NCBI GenBank assembly: GCA_019114305.1
Contig: DXFU01000056.1
Coordinates: forward strand, 1-64,000
Length of the DNA: 64,000 bases
Reading direction: 5' to 3'
Source: Candidatus Hungatella pullicola
Lineage (GTDB): Bacteria > Bacillota > Clostridia > Lachnospirales > Lachnospiraceae
The notes under the pieces were generated by a model, which did not search any database, had not been told where the DNA came from, and was given only the letters and a program-made list of their open reading frames with translations. Numbering within the stretch: the stretch's first letter is position 1; each line of letters begins with the position of its first letter. A program made the translations under genes and the position numbers. Below are positions 33,783-42,315 of this stretch, in pieces.

Positions 33783-36419
33783 TTATCTTGCTATTTCGCA
33801 GCAGATAGAGTATTTTCCGGAACCAGTTTCTGCAGCCAGCCCCAGATTTTCCCTTTTAAAATCAAGACCATCTGCTTCTATTATACGTACAGCCTGTTCT
33901 AAGCGGATTACCGCCCTGGTATTGTGAGGAATTTGAATTTGTAAATTGAGGAAAGTTCCGTGATCCTCCCAGCGGCTTTTTATGGTTCCATATACGCTTT
34001 CGTAACTGCTCTCGGCAAAGGAAAGACCTCCTCCAATATGAGGACAGATTAAAATTTGTTTGTATCCCGGTCCTTCCTCATGGCATTGAATGCCCGCCAC
34101 TGTCCGATACAGCCATTCTCCTACAGCTCCGTAGGCATAATGATTAAATGAATTCATATCTGCGCTCCACATAGAGCCGTCGGGCCTTTTTCCATCCCAG
34201 TGTTCCCAAATAGTTGTTGCGCCCATTTTAACCTGATAAAGCCAGGAAGGAAAATCTTCTTTTAAAATCAGTTGGTAGGCTTCTTTTGTGTGTCCGCTGA
34301 GAGTCAGGGCATGGCAGAAATAGGGAGTCCCCACAAAGCCGGTCACCAAATGTCCTTGATGCTGTTTCAGAAGACTGAGAAGATCAGAAATCACATTTTC
34401 CCGGCAGGAATGGGGTACAAGATCAAAGAAAAGGGAGATAATCTGGGCGGTTTGGGTAAATGCGGTTATGTGGCCGTCTTTCATAAAATAGGTTTTGTAA
34501 TCAGTCTTTATTCTGTGATAAAGAGTATTGTAAGTTTTATAGTCTTCCTGACGCCCCAAAGCCTTGGCGGAAGAAGCAAAGAGCCTTGCGGATAAGGCGA
34601 AGTAGGCGGTGCAGATCAGCTGGTCAGGTGTGGCGCCATGGTAGCTGCCCTCCTGTGCATCTAAGACAAGCCAGTCTCCAAACTGCTGTTTGTAATTCCA
34701 GGTTCCATGGGAATAGTGGGATTTCATAAACTCAATCCAGGCCTTCATACTGTCATATTGTTTCCGAAGGATTTCCTTGTCTCCATAGGCCTGATATAGT
34801 GTCCATGGAATAATCACTGCAGCGTCAGCCCATGCGGCGGCAGAGTGAAAATCTTCTTCTTCTGGAGACGCCTGACTGAAACAGATGAGGGGAGCTATAT
34901 GGGGAACACCGCCATCTGGTTTCTGATCCAGAGCCAGATCGTCAAGCCACTTTGAGAAGAAGGAATAGGTGTTCATGAGATAACTGGCTGTAGCACAGAA
35001 CACCTGTGCATCTCCGGTCCAGCCTAACCGTTCATCCCTTTGAGGGCAGTCTGTGGGAATATCCAGGAAATTGCTTTTCAGTCCCCATTTGATGTTATGC
35101 TGAAGCTTATTCAGGTCAGGATTGGAACAGGAGAAGGTTCCTGTTTCCTCCATTTGGGAATGGACAGCATATGCGGTAAAATTTTCTTTTAATACTGGAC
35201 CGGGACAGCTGTTAATTCGGATATAACGGAAGCCCTGGAAGGAAAAATGTGGATGATATTCTGCAGGTCCGCTGCCATTACAAATATAGGTTACCAGCTG
35301 TTTTGCGGTTCGAAGGTTATCCAGATAAGGATTTCCCTGGGAATCCAGAACTTCAAAATGCTGGACGGATACAGTATCTCCGGATTTTCCGTCTGCAGTT
35401 ATGTGAACCCAGCCAGCCATATTTTGACCGAAGTCTATTACTGTTTCTCCAGAAGGAGTGGTAAACAGCTCTTTGGCTGGGACAGCCTCTATTTCCTGAA
35501 CTGAACAGCCGCAGTGAGGCAGAATGTTTTTTGTCCCAGGGGAGATACAGCGGACAGGATTCCAATCTGTATCCTCAAATTCAGGAAGATTCCAACCGGG
35601 AAGTTCCAAACGGGAGTCATAGGTTTCACCGTCATAAATTTCTGAGAAAAGGATAGGAGAGTCATGGCCTTTCCAGCTGTGGTCAGTAAAAAAAACTTCC
35701 TCAGTACCATCGGCATAAGCAATGCAGATCTCTGCGGAGAAAGCGGCAGTGTCTCCATAGTGGCAGCGTCTCCCGGAAGGGCCCAGCACACTTTTAAACC
35801 ATCCGGAACCGATAAGAGCTCCGGCTGCATTTTTCCCGGGTTTCAGCATATGTTTGATATCTCTTATTTCGTAGAGGAGACGCTTTTTATATGAGGTCCA
35901 TCCAGGAGCAAACTGGTCATTTCCTGCTTTCTGTCCATTTATATAGAATTCATACAGTCCCTGAGCAGTTGTGAGAGCCCAAGCAGCTTTTACCGGCTTT
36001 TTAATGATAAACTCTTTTCTCAGATAGTAACCTTTAGACAGATTCTCTTCTCCGATACCCTGAGCTGTAATAAAATGGGCGCTCCAGTTTTTGTTCAGGT
36101 TGGAGGTAACAAAGGAAGAAGGCTGGCTGTAACTGCTTTCTTCTCCATAATTATCCCATACCTTTACCCGGACAAAATATCTGGTAAGAGGTTTTGGGGA
36201 AAAGCCTGGGGCAAAAACATGAGCTGATTCTTCCTGAAAAACTTTAAGGCTGTCATAGGCCAGAAAAGAGAAGTCCAGATGCTCTGAGAGCTGAAGCTGA
36301 AAGGCAGTCTGGAAAACATTGCTTTTGTTGGATGTCAAAATCCAGCCGAATTGGGGAGAGCACCCCACCCCAGTAGGACGGTCCTGATAATTAATTGAAA
36401 TTTTTTTAATTCCTAACAT
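33783..36419 (-). CDS. Alpha-L-rhamnosidase, glycoside hydrolase family 78 (878 aa)
   Basis: Removes terminal alpha-L-rhamnose by inversion. The N-terminal beta domains (1-400) contain the rhamnosidase_N pattern. The (alpha/alpha)6 catalytic domain starts at DIPTDCPQRDERLGWTGDAQ, with the probable catalytic acid Glu463, and the probable base Glu739 lies in WEHWDG; a C-terminal beta domain closes the protein. No signal peptide, so a cytoplasmic enzyme acting on imported rhamnosides. GGAGCAGG precedes the ATG. An AraC regulator lies directly upstream on the same strand. Confidence 0.92.
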   Translation of the reverse strand: MLGIKKISINYQDRPTGVGCSPQFGWILTSNKSNVFQTAFQLQLSEHLDFSFLAYDSLKVFQEESAHVFAPGFSPKPLTRYFVRVKVWDNYGEESSYSQPSSFVTSNLNKNWSAHFITAQGIGEENLSKGYYLRKEFIIKKPVKAAWALTTAQGLYEFYINGQKAGNDQFAPGWTSYKKRLLYEIRDIKHMLKPGKNAAGALIGSGWFKSVLGPSGRRCHYGDTAAFSAEICIAYADGTEEVFFTDHSWKGHDSPILFSEIYDGETYDSRLELPGWNLPEFEDTDWNPVRCISPGTKNILPHCGCSVQEIEAVPAKELFTTPSGETVIDFGQNMAGWVHITADGKSGDTVSVQHFEVLDSQGNPYLDNLRTAKQLVTYICNGSGPAEYHPHFSFQGFRYIRINSCPGPVLKENFTAYAVHSQMEETGTFSCSNPDLNKLQHNIKWGLKSNFLDIPTDCPQRDERLGWTGDAQVFCATASYLMNTYSFFSKWLDDLALDQKPDGGVPHIAPLICFSQASPEEEDFHSAAAWADAAVIIPWTLYQAYGDKEILRKQYDSMKAWIEFMKSHYSHGTWNYKQQFGDWLVLDAQEGSYHGATPDQLICTAYFALSARLFASSAKALGRQEDYKTYNTLYHRIKTDYKTYFMKDGHITAFTQTAQIISLFFDLVPHSCRENVISDLLSLLKQHQGHLVTGFVGTPYFCHALTLSGHTKEAYQLILKEDFPSWLYQVKMGATTIWEHWDGKRPDGSMWSADMNSFNHYAYGAVGEWLYRTVAGIQCHEEGPGYKQILICPHIGGGLSFAESSYESVYGTIKSRWEDHGTFLNLQIQIPHNTRAVIRLEQAVRIIEADGLDFKRENLGLAAETGSGKYSICCEIAR

Positions 36420-36449
36420 AAAACCTGCTCCTTTTTTATATATGGTTAG

Positions 36450-36478
36450 ATATTAGAAAAAAAGCAGTTTTTTTGCAA
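36450..36478 (-). promoter_or_regulatory. Promoter of the rhamnosidase gene
   Basis: On the minus strand, TTGCAA (36473-36478) is followed by a 17-base spacer and TAATAT (36450-36455), about 30 bases before the GH78 ATG. So GH78 can be transcribed separately from the regulator. Confidence 0.6.
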
Positions 36479-36508
36479 TGTCGGTATTTATGTTTCCAAT
36501 GACCGGTT

Positions 36509-37504
36509 TTAAGGTTCTTTTCTGTGGCGATTTCGGTATTCCAAAGGAGTACAGCCTTCAGATTCCCGAAATTTCCGGTAAAAGAAGCTGATATTGCTGT
36601 AACCGGTTTCCTCAGCGATAGCGCAGGCAGGAAGGTTAGTGGTATCCAGAAGAACTTTCGCCTTTAAAAGCCGTTGATTTTGCACATGTTCCAGAAAGCT
36701 GCGGCCTGTTTTTTCCTTCAATAATGTAGTAAGATAAACCGGATGGAATCCAAAGACTTCGGCGGCCTGAGATAATGAACAGCTTTTGCTGTGTGTTTCT
36801 ATGTATTTCAGAACGGACAGAAGAAGCTGGTTCCTGTCATCGGAAGGATCAGGACTGTCTGTACTGAAGAGACAGCGTAAAAGTTCAATAAATAAGAGAA
36901 TCATACAGCTGTCAATGGATTCCTTTCGACCCACCTGATCCTGATAGTATTCACACAGAATTTTTGTAATGATTTCCCTGACATAGTGATTTTTATTAGT
37001 ATGTATTTTTAAAAAGTGATCACGGTTTTTTTGCTGAGAAACAGCGCCGATCAGGAAGGCAGATAAAACACCGTTTCTTGTCAGCCGGGTAAAAAAGCTG
37101 CTGTCAAAATATTCTTTACGCATGAGAATATTGACTACAATATCATTTGGTCCGCAGTAGCCGATAGAGTGAACGGCAAAGGTATCCATGATGCATATAT
37201 CACCCTGAGAGGTCTGTATGGTTTGCCCCTCTACCCACTGAGTACAGGAACCAGACCAGACGTAATTCATTTCAATATAATTATGGGAATGAGGAGGAGT
37301 AGGAGCAAAACGGCGGTTGCGCACAACTCCAATGATTTCTCCGGGCTTTAACAGCTGGTCGGCCTGAAACTGGAAGGGATCTTTAGAAGATTGTGTCTGA
37401 CCGGATGTTTTTGGGGGATATTCTCCTTCTTCATAATCCATGAGGTATTGGTTCAGTTCTTGGGGAGTCATTGATTTCGCCTTCTTTCTTTGTTCTTTTA
37501 TCAT
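36509..37504 (-). CDS. AraC-family transcriptional regulator (331 aa)
   Basis: The N-terminal cupin half includes the PTPPHSHNYIEMNYVWSGSC ligand-barrel motif. The C-terminal DNA-binding domain has SLSQAAEVFGFHPVYLTTLLKEKTGRSF and ACAIAEETGYSNISFFYRKFRESEGCTPLEYR. It lies 89 bases upstream of the GH78 gene in the same orientation and is the probable activator of rhamnoside use; the ligand is inferred. The first 11 residues are lysine-rich, and the Met at residue 12 is a possible alternative start. Confidence 0.88.
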   Translation of the reverse strand: MIKEQRKKAKSMTPQELNQYLMDYEEGEYPPKTSGQTQSSKDPFQFQADQLLKPGEIIGVVRNRRFAPTPPHSHNYIEMNYVWSGSCTQWVEGQTIQTSQGDICIMDTFAVHSIGYCGPNDIVVNILMRKEYFDSSFFTRLTRNGVLSAFLIGAVSQQKNRDHFLKIHTNKNHYVREIITKILCEYYQDQVGRKESIDSCMILLFIELLRCLFSTDSPDPSDDRNQLLLSVLKYIETHSKSCSLSQAAEVFGFHPVYLTTLLKEKTGRSFLEHVQNQRLLKAKVLLDTTNLPACAIAEETGYSNISFFYRKFRESEGCTPLEYRNRHRKEP

Positions 37505-37626
37505 ATCATACCACAGTTAAAATCCAATGAAGAAAATCGGCGAAAATAAAAAACCACTATGAAAGTCTTATATTTGCCTGACGGAAAATTCTGCTGCGGA
37601 AATGGATCTGACAATATACGGGAGAA

Positions 37627-37655
37627 TTGTAAAATAGGAAATAATATGATAGAAT
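37627..37655 (+). promoter_or_regulatory. Sigma-A promoter of the coiled-coil membrane protein gene
   Basis: TTGTAA (37627-37632), 17 bases, TAGAAT (37650-37655), about 55 bases before the ATG. Confidence 0.6.
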
Positions 37656-37710
37656 AAATCCAGAATTTTTGAGGAAAAACAGCGGGAAGAACTGAAGGAG
37701 GACTTAAGAC

Positions 37711-38802
37711 ATGGCACAACCGATAACCGATCAGGTAGGATTCCTGGCGGAGGCGTGCAGAGCCGTTCAGGAATTAACTGCAAGCAAAGAATCCCTGGAG
37801 CAATTCAGGCAGGAAGAAAAACGTCTGGCTAAGGAGTTGGATTCGGAACAAAAGGCAGTATCTGACGAGATTACCCTGACGGTAAGAAAACGGGCCGAAG
37901 AGATTAACGATACGTATGATAAAGAGATCGGAAAGGCTCAGGACAGGTTGAAACGGGCCAGAAGCAAGCGGGAGCGGGCAAAAAATCAGGGAATGAAAGA
38001 GCGCATTCATGAGGAGACCCAGGAGCTGAATGAGGAAAACAGAGAGCTTCAGATGCAGATGAAGACCTTATTTCAGCAGGAGAGAATTCCTAAGTTCTGT
38101 AAGTCCACATTATATTTTTCTCTTTATCTTCCAAGGGGATTTTCGGAGTTTAGCGTTCTCTTGCTGGTTATTCTTTTTTGTTTTCTGGCTGTTCCATTTG
38201 GGATTTATACACTGCTTCCTGTACAGTCGCCGTATTGTCTCATGGCAATTTACTTTGCTGCCATTGTGGTATTTGGAGGCTTGTATATTTTTATTAACAA
38301 TAAAACGAAGGTACGCCACCAGAAAGCTTTAAAGCAGGGGCGGGCTATTCGTGATCTTATGAAATCCAATAATAAGAAAATCAGGGTGATTGTAAACTCC
38401 ATTCGCCGAGACAGGAATGAGGCGGTTTATGATCTGAAAAAATATGATGATGAGATCGCACGGATTCAGCAGGAGCTGAGTGATATTATGAACAAGAAAA
38501 AGGAGGCACTTAATACCTTCGATAAAGTGACAAAGACCATTATATCAGATGAAATTGCGGAAGGACGCAGGGAAGAGCTGGACAGGCTGAAAATGGCTCA
38601 TGACAAAGTCCTGGATGACGTGGGAGAGGCGGAGATAAGAGTGAAGGAACAGACTCTGTTTATTGCGGATCATTATGAATCCTACCTGGGAAAGGAATTT
38701 ATGATTCCTGAAAAATTAGACGAACTGGCGGATATGATCCGTATGGGAAAGGCATCTACCATTAACGAGGCCAGAAATTTATATAGGGAAATGAAAGGCT
38801 GA
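37711..38802 (+). CDS. Coiled-coil membrane protein of unknown function (363 aa)
   Basis: Residues 15-125 are a highly charged coiled coil; two membrane helices follow at about 147-170 and 177-195; residues 205-320 form a second long coiled coil; the C-terminus is a small helical cap (LDELADMIRMGKASTINEARNLYREMKG). Both coiled coils are predicted on the same side of the membrane, probably cytoplasmic. This could be a scaffold or envelope organiser, but that is speculation. GAAGGAGG lies before the ATG. Monocistronic, with a GC-rich hairpin after the stop. Confidence 0.65.
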   Translation: MAQPITDQVGFLAEACRAVQELTASKESLEQFRQEEKRLAKELDSEQKAVSDEITLTVRKRAEEINDTYDKEIGKAQDRLKRARSKRERAKNQGMKERIHEETQELNEENRELQMQMKTLFQQERIPKFCKSTLYFSLYLPRGFSEFSVLLLVILFCFLAVPFGIYTLLPVQSPYCLMAIYFAAIVVFGGLYIFINNKTKVRHQKALKQGRAIRDLMKSNNKKIRVIVNSIRRDRNEAVYDLKKYDDEIARIQQELSDIMNKKKEALNTFDKVTKTIISDEIAEGRREELDRLKMAHDKVLDDVGEAEIRVKEQTLFIADHYESYLGKEFMIPEKLDELADMIRMGKASTINEARNLYREMKG

Positions 38803-38813
38803 TACTAGTCAAC

Positions 38814-38840
38814 AGGCGGCGGGCTGCGCCGCCTTAATTT
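38814..38840 (+). terminator. GC-rich hairpin after the coiled-coil gene
   Basis: The 8-bp stem AGGCGGCG/CGCCGCCT with loop GGCTG is followed by a short TAATTT tail. The stem is strong but the U-run is poor. Confidence 0.5.
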
Positions 38841-38876
38841 ATGTTGTATGGAACTGTGACAATCCATTGCCTCAGT

Positions 38877-38906
38877 GAATAAAATTCTCTTCCCCTGCTT
38901 ATAATA
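38877..38906 (+). promoter_or_regulatory. Candidate sigma-G promoter of yyaC
   Basis: GAATA (38877-38881), 18 bases, TATAATA (38900-38906) fits the forespore sigma-G pattern (GHATR, 18 bases, CATNNTA) except for the first base of the -10. No sigma-A -35 is found at 17 bases from TATAAT. Confidence 0.35.
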
Positions 38907-38965
38907 GAACATAGAATTGATGTGGAATTTTTTTCCATGATATAAAAAAGATAAGGCAGGCTATT

Positions 38966-39565
38966 ATGAGCATATGGGAACAGATTGCTTTCCGGGGAAG
39001 CCGGGAAATTTATTATTATGATACAAAAAATGATTTTGCGGAAAACGACTTTGCGGCCAGGCTGTATCAGTTGATCTGCCGGGAACAGAAAAACCGGAAA
39101 AAAGATGGGGTTGTGCTTTTATGTATTGGAACAGACCGGTCTACAGGAGACAGTCTTGGCCCTCTTATTGGTTATAAGCTGAAAAGCCGGGAACTGAAGA
39201 ATCTGGAGGTTTTGGGAACTTTGGAAAAGCCAGTTCACGCTATGAATCTGGAAACTTACCAGACTATTTTGAAATTCCGATATTCCAATCATGTAATTGT
39301 AGCCATAGATGCTTCTGTGGGCAATATGGAACATATTGGGTATGTAACTTTGGGGCAGGGTTCCTTAAAACCAGGACTTGGGGTGAGTAAAGAGCTGAGA
39401 GCAGTGGGAGACATTTTTATTACAGGAATTGTGGGAAGCTGTAAAGGGTATGATCCTTTGATGCTGCAGAGCACAAGACTGTCCATTGTTATGCGGATGG
39501 CTGACTGTATAAGTAAAAGTATAGGAATTGTCGAAAACTTCTGGGAGACAGCTTCCCTCCTTTGA
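38966..39565 (+). CDS. yyaC: Spore protease YyaC-family protein (199 aa)
   Basis: YyaC is related to the GPR germination protease fold and is made in sporulating cells. LLCIGTDRSTGDSLGPLIGYKL near residue 50, LGTLEKPVHAMNL, VIVAIDASVG and PGLGVSKELRAVGDIFITGIV are the family blocks; the acidic residues in DRSTGDSLGP and DAS are the equivalents of the aspartic-protease-like site of GPR. Full length. The ribosome site AAGGCAGG is weak. Confidence 0.85.
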   Translation: MSIWEQIAFRGSREIYYYDTKNDFAENDFAARLYQLICREQKNRKKDGVVLLCIGTDRSTGDSLGPLIGYKLKSRELKNLEVLGTLEKPVHAMNLETYQTILKFRYSNHVIVAIDASVGNMEHIGYVTLGQGSLKPGLGVSKELRAVGDIFITGIVGSCKGYDPLMLQSTRLSIVMRMADCISKSIGIVENFWETASLL

Positions 39566-39628
39566 CAGGATTTGCGCTCTCAATGTGCTATGATTCATTG
39601 GATAAAAAATGAATTGAGAGGTGAGCCA

Positions 39629-40972
39629 ATGGGAGAGCTGTATGATCCCTTCCCTAAGCTGCCGAAAAATATCAGGCAGATTGGAGAGAAGGAACAGATT
39701 GCAAAATTATATGTGGAAGATTATGTGAACACCTATTTGAAACGTCTTTATCCAACAGATGGACAGGACCTGAGGGCAGGTCTCCTTTTAGGAACTGTGG
39801 AGATAAATGACGGAACCCCTTACATTTTTGTAGATGGAGCTATGGAAATGGAGGGAATTACACAGGAAGGAAGAAAAGTCCAGTTTACGGATGTGGCGTG
39901 GAAGAAGGCAAGACAGGACATGGAGCAGATGTTTCCCAAACGGAGTATTCAGGGCTGGTTTTTATGCGGTCTTCCGGGAAGCGAGCTAAGCCCCATTAAT
40001 TACTGGAAGCAGCATGTCCAGTATTTTCAGGGACCTCATCAGCTGATGTATCTGAGCGGAGGAATGGAAGGGGAGGAATCTGTCTATATAACTTCTGAAG
40101 ATGGTTTCTCCAGACTGAAGGGATACTGTATCTACTACGAGAGAAACCAGATGATGCAGGATTATATGGTTTTGAGAAAGGAGGGAAAAAGATCAGAGGC
40201 AGAAGCCAATGACAAGGTAATCCAGGAATTTCGAAAGCGGATGGATGATCACAAAGAAGAGGCCCATGACAGGCGCCAAAATGCCGGACTGTTAAAAGGA
40301 GCCTGTATGGCAATGTCAGTGGTTATTCTGGCAGGGGGAATTGTGTTTTTTAATAACTATGAGAAGATGAACCAGATGGAGGGGGTGATAGCTTCCGCAA
40401 TTCCCCAGCAGGCCGGTGAGCTGATTGGAGTTGAAAATCAGAAGGAAGGAGAAGGAAGGACACAAAGCGGCCAAATTATCATAGAAGAGGCGGCAGCAGG
40501 AATTGATATTTCCCGGGAGCAGACTCAGGCGGCCGTCTCAGCTTCTCAGGAGGCGGACAGTGCCCCCCTGGAGACATCTGCAAAAGACCACCAGACAGAT
40601 GAAGCTGCGTCTGCCGGACAGGCTGAGTCAGAGAGTGCCGCAGAAACAGGCCAGCCGTCAGAAATAAAAGAAACAAAAGATTCTGGACAGAATCAGATGC
40701 AGAAGGAACAGACCGTATCAGAGCAGACAAATGAAAACAGGCAGGAAGAAGAGTCTGTATTAACTGGAAACAAGGAAAATATGGAGGAAGGCAGAACAAT
40801 GGAAGAGGCGTCCTTATCTGCAAAAACCTATATTGTTCAGCCTGGAGAAACACTTTATGACATTTGTCTGAAGGAGTACGGAAATGTAAACCAACTGGAG
40901 AAAATCTGCAGTCTCAACGGTCTGGAAAATCAGGACAGAATTATGGCTGGGCAGAAATTGCTTCTCCCTTAG
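39629..40972 (+). CDS. Transmembrane protein with N-terminal MPN/JAB-like domain (no JAMM ligands) and C-terminal LysM (447 aa)
   Basis: Residues about 25-200 follow the MPN/JAB pattern: AGLLLGTVEI, then FTDVAWKKARQDMEQ, then SIQGWFLCGLPGSELSPINYW, a strand run and GYCIYYER. In active JAMM enzymes the loop reads GWYHSHPG...LSxxD; here both histidines and the Asp are replaced (Leu, Gly, Asn), so it should bind, not cleave. A helix at about 225-243 crosses the membrane, a 150-residue Gln/Glu/Ser/Ala-rich linker follows, and LysM (TYIVQPGETLYDICLKEYG..., about 400-447) would bind peptidoglycan outside. GAGAGGTG suits the ATG at 39629; the upstream in-frame ATG at 39572 has no site. Confidence 0.75.
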   Translation: MGELYDPFPKLPKNIRQIGEKEQIAKLYVEDYVNTYLKRLYPTDGQDLRAGLLLGTVEINDGTPYIFVDGAMEMEGITQEGRKVQFTDVAWKKARQDMEQMFPKRSIQGWFLCGLPGSELSPINYWKQHVQYFQGPHQLMYLSGGMEGEESVYITSEDGFSRLKGYCIYYERNQMMQDYMVLRKEGKRSEAEANDKVIQEFRKRMDDHKEEAHDRRQNAGLLKGACMAMSVVILAGGIVFFNNYEKMNQMEGVIASAIPQQAGELIGVENQKEGEGRTQSGQIIIEEAAAGIDISREQTQAAVSASQEADSAPLETSAKDHQTDEAASAGQAESESAAETGQPSEIKETKDSGQNQMQKEQTVSEQTNENRQEEESVLTGNKENMEEGRTMEEASLSAKTYIVQPGETLYDICLKEYGNVNQLEKICSLNGLENQDRIMAGQKLLLP

Positions 40973-41046
40973 AAAAAGATAATGCGCTTCTACTGGAAAT
41001 GATGTATACTTAACTTATATATGGGCATTTTTAGGAGAAGCATAAG

Positions 41047-42303
41047 ATGAGTGATATGAGCTCTATGAATAGAGAAAGTAAAAAGAGGCAGCTGAGAAAA
41101 CAGATCGTTCCGCCGCCTGCTCCTCCGGAAGAGGACAGCGAGGCCATTGTAAGACAGGCCCACGCCAAGGTTAGGAAAAAAAGACTGCGAATTTTCTTTC
41201 TTGCTGCAGTGATTCTGGCAGTCCTTGGATTGGGGCTATATCAGTATTTTAATTACCGTCAGTATACGGATTATGCCGTGGTATGGAGCAAGGAATTGAA
41301 GATGGGAAGCTTTGTAGGCTGTGAAGCTTTTGGAAGCAATGTACTGCGGTACAGCAGAGACGGGGCTTCCTATATAAATTCCAGCGGCGATGAGGTTTGG
41401 GTTCAGAGTTATGAGATGACCTCTCCCACAGTAGCGGTAAATGGAGCCTATGCGGCTATTGCAGATCAAAGGGGAAATTCCATTTACATCTTCAATGAAA
41501 ACGGTAATACTGGAGTGGCCACCACCCTCCTTCCCATTGTAAAGGTGACAGTGTCTTCCGGAGGAATTGTGGCTGCCATATTGGAAGATTCCGCGGCAAG
41601 TTACATTTATTTTTTTAATCGGGATGGCAGTGCTTTGGATGTGACCATCAAAGCACTTCTGGATGGAGAAATCGGATATCCTATTGACATCAGTCTTTCC
41701 CCCGGCGGAACACAGCTGATGGGGGCCTATGCCCGTTTGACTAACAGCGGAATCAGCGGAAGAGTGGCGTTCCACAATTTTTCGGAAATTGGGCAGAGTG
41801 TTAATAACAGATTTGTGGGAGGATTTGACGATATTTACGAGGCCGCTTTGGTGGCTCGTGTCCATTTTCTGGACGAGACCCATTCCTGTGCCTTTGCGGA
41901 CAACAGCATTTCTTTTTTCTCCACCAGAAATCAGCTGTCTCCGGAACTGATAAAACAGGTGATACTGGAGGATGAGATCAGGAGCGTATTCTATTCCGAG
42001 GATTACGCGGGAGTGATCGTAAACAATTCTGACGGGGAAAATCCGGAGAGGCTGGAGGTATACAGCCAGACTGGAGAGCTGGTTTTCTCTGTCCCGTTTA
42101 ATTATCAGTATACCCATGCTGATATTGACGGGGATAAGGTAATTCTGTATAATGAAGACTCGTGCAGAATATATACAATGTCCGGAAGGCTGAAATTTTC
42201 CGGAACGTTTGATTTTTCGGTTGCTAAGATCCGCAGCGGCAGATTTCCTAACACTCTGATCGTTACCGGACCTGAAAATATGCAAGAAATTAGATTACAA
42301 TAG
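41047..42303 (+). CDS. DUF5711-type membrane-anchored beta-propeller protein (418 aa)
   Basis: A basic, proline-containing cytoplasmic N-terminus (to about residue 55) is followed by one membrane helix (about 56-76) and a large extracellular domain of repeating short beta strands (patterns such as VAVNGAYAAIADQRGNSIYIFNENG and GVIVNNSDGENPERLEVYSQTGELVFSV), as in beta-propellers. It matches what is listed as DUF5711 in clostridia; the function is unknown. AGGAG precedes the ATG. The stop is 12 bases before tkt, so the two may be co-transcribed. Confidence 0.7.
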   Translation: MSDMSSMNRESKKRQLRKQIVPPPAPPEEDSEAIVRQAHAKVRKKRLRIFFLAAVILAVLGLGLYQYFNYRQYTDYAVVWSKELKMGSFVGCEAFGSNVLRYSRDGASYINSSGDEVWVQSYEMTSPTVAVNGAYAAIADQRGNSIYIFNENGNTGVATTLLPIVKVTVSSGGIVAAILEDSAASYIYFFNRDGSALDVTIKALLDGEIGYPIDISLSPGGTQLMGAYARLTNSGISGRVAFHNFSEIGQSVNNRFVGGFDDIYEAALVARVHFLDETHSCAFADNSISFFSTRNQLSPELIKQVILEDEIRSVFYSEDYAGVIVNNSDGENPERLEVYSQTGELVFSVPFNYQYTHADIDGDKVILYNEDSCRIYTMSGRLKFSGTFDFSVAKIRSGRFPNTLIVTGPENMQEIRLQ

Positions 42304-42315
42304 GAGGAAATATTC

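Noticed and set aside
41236..42285. 349-codon minus-strand ORF opposite the DUF5711-type gene
   Set aside because: It is a shadow of the plus-strand gene: no start site with ribosome signal, and the plus frame has a clear domain pattern and RBS.
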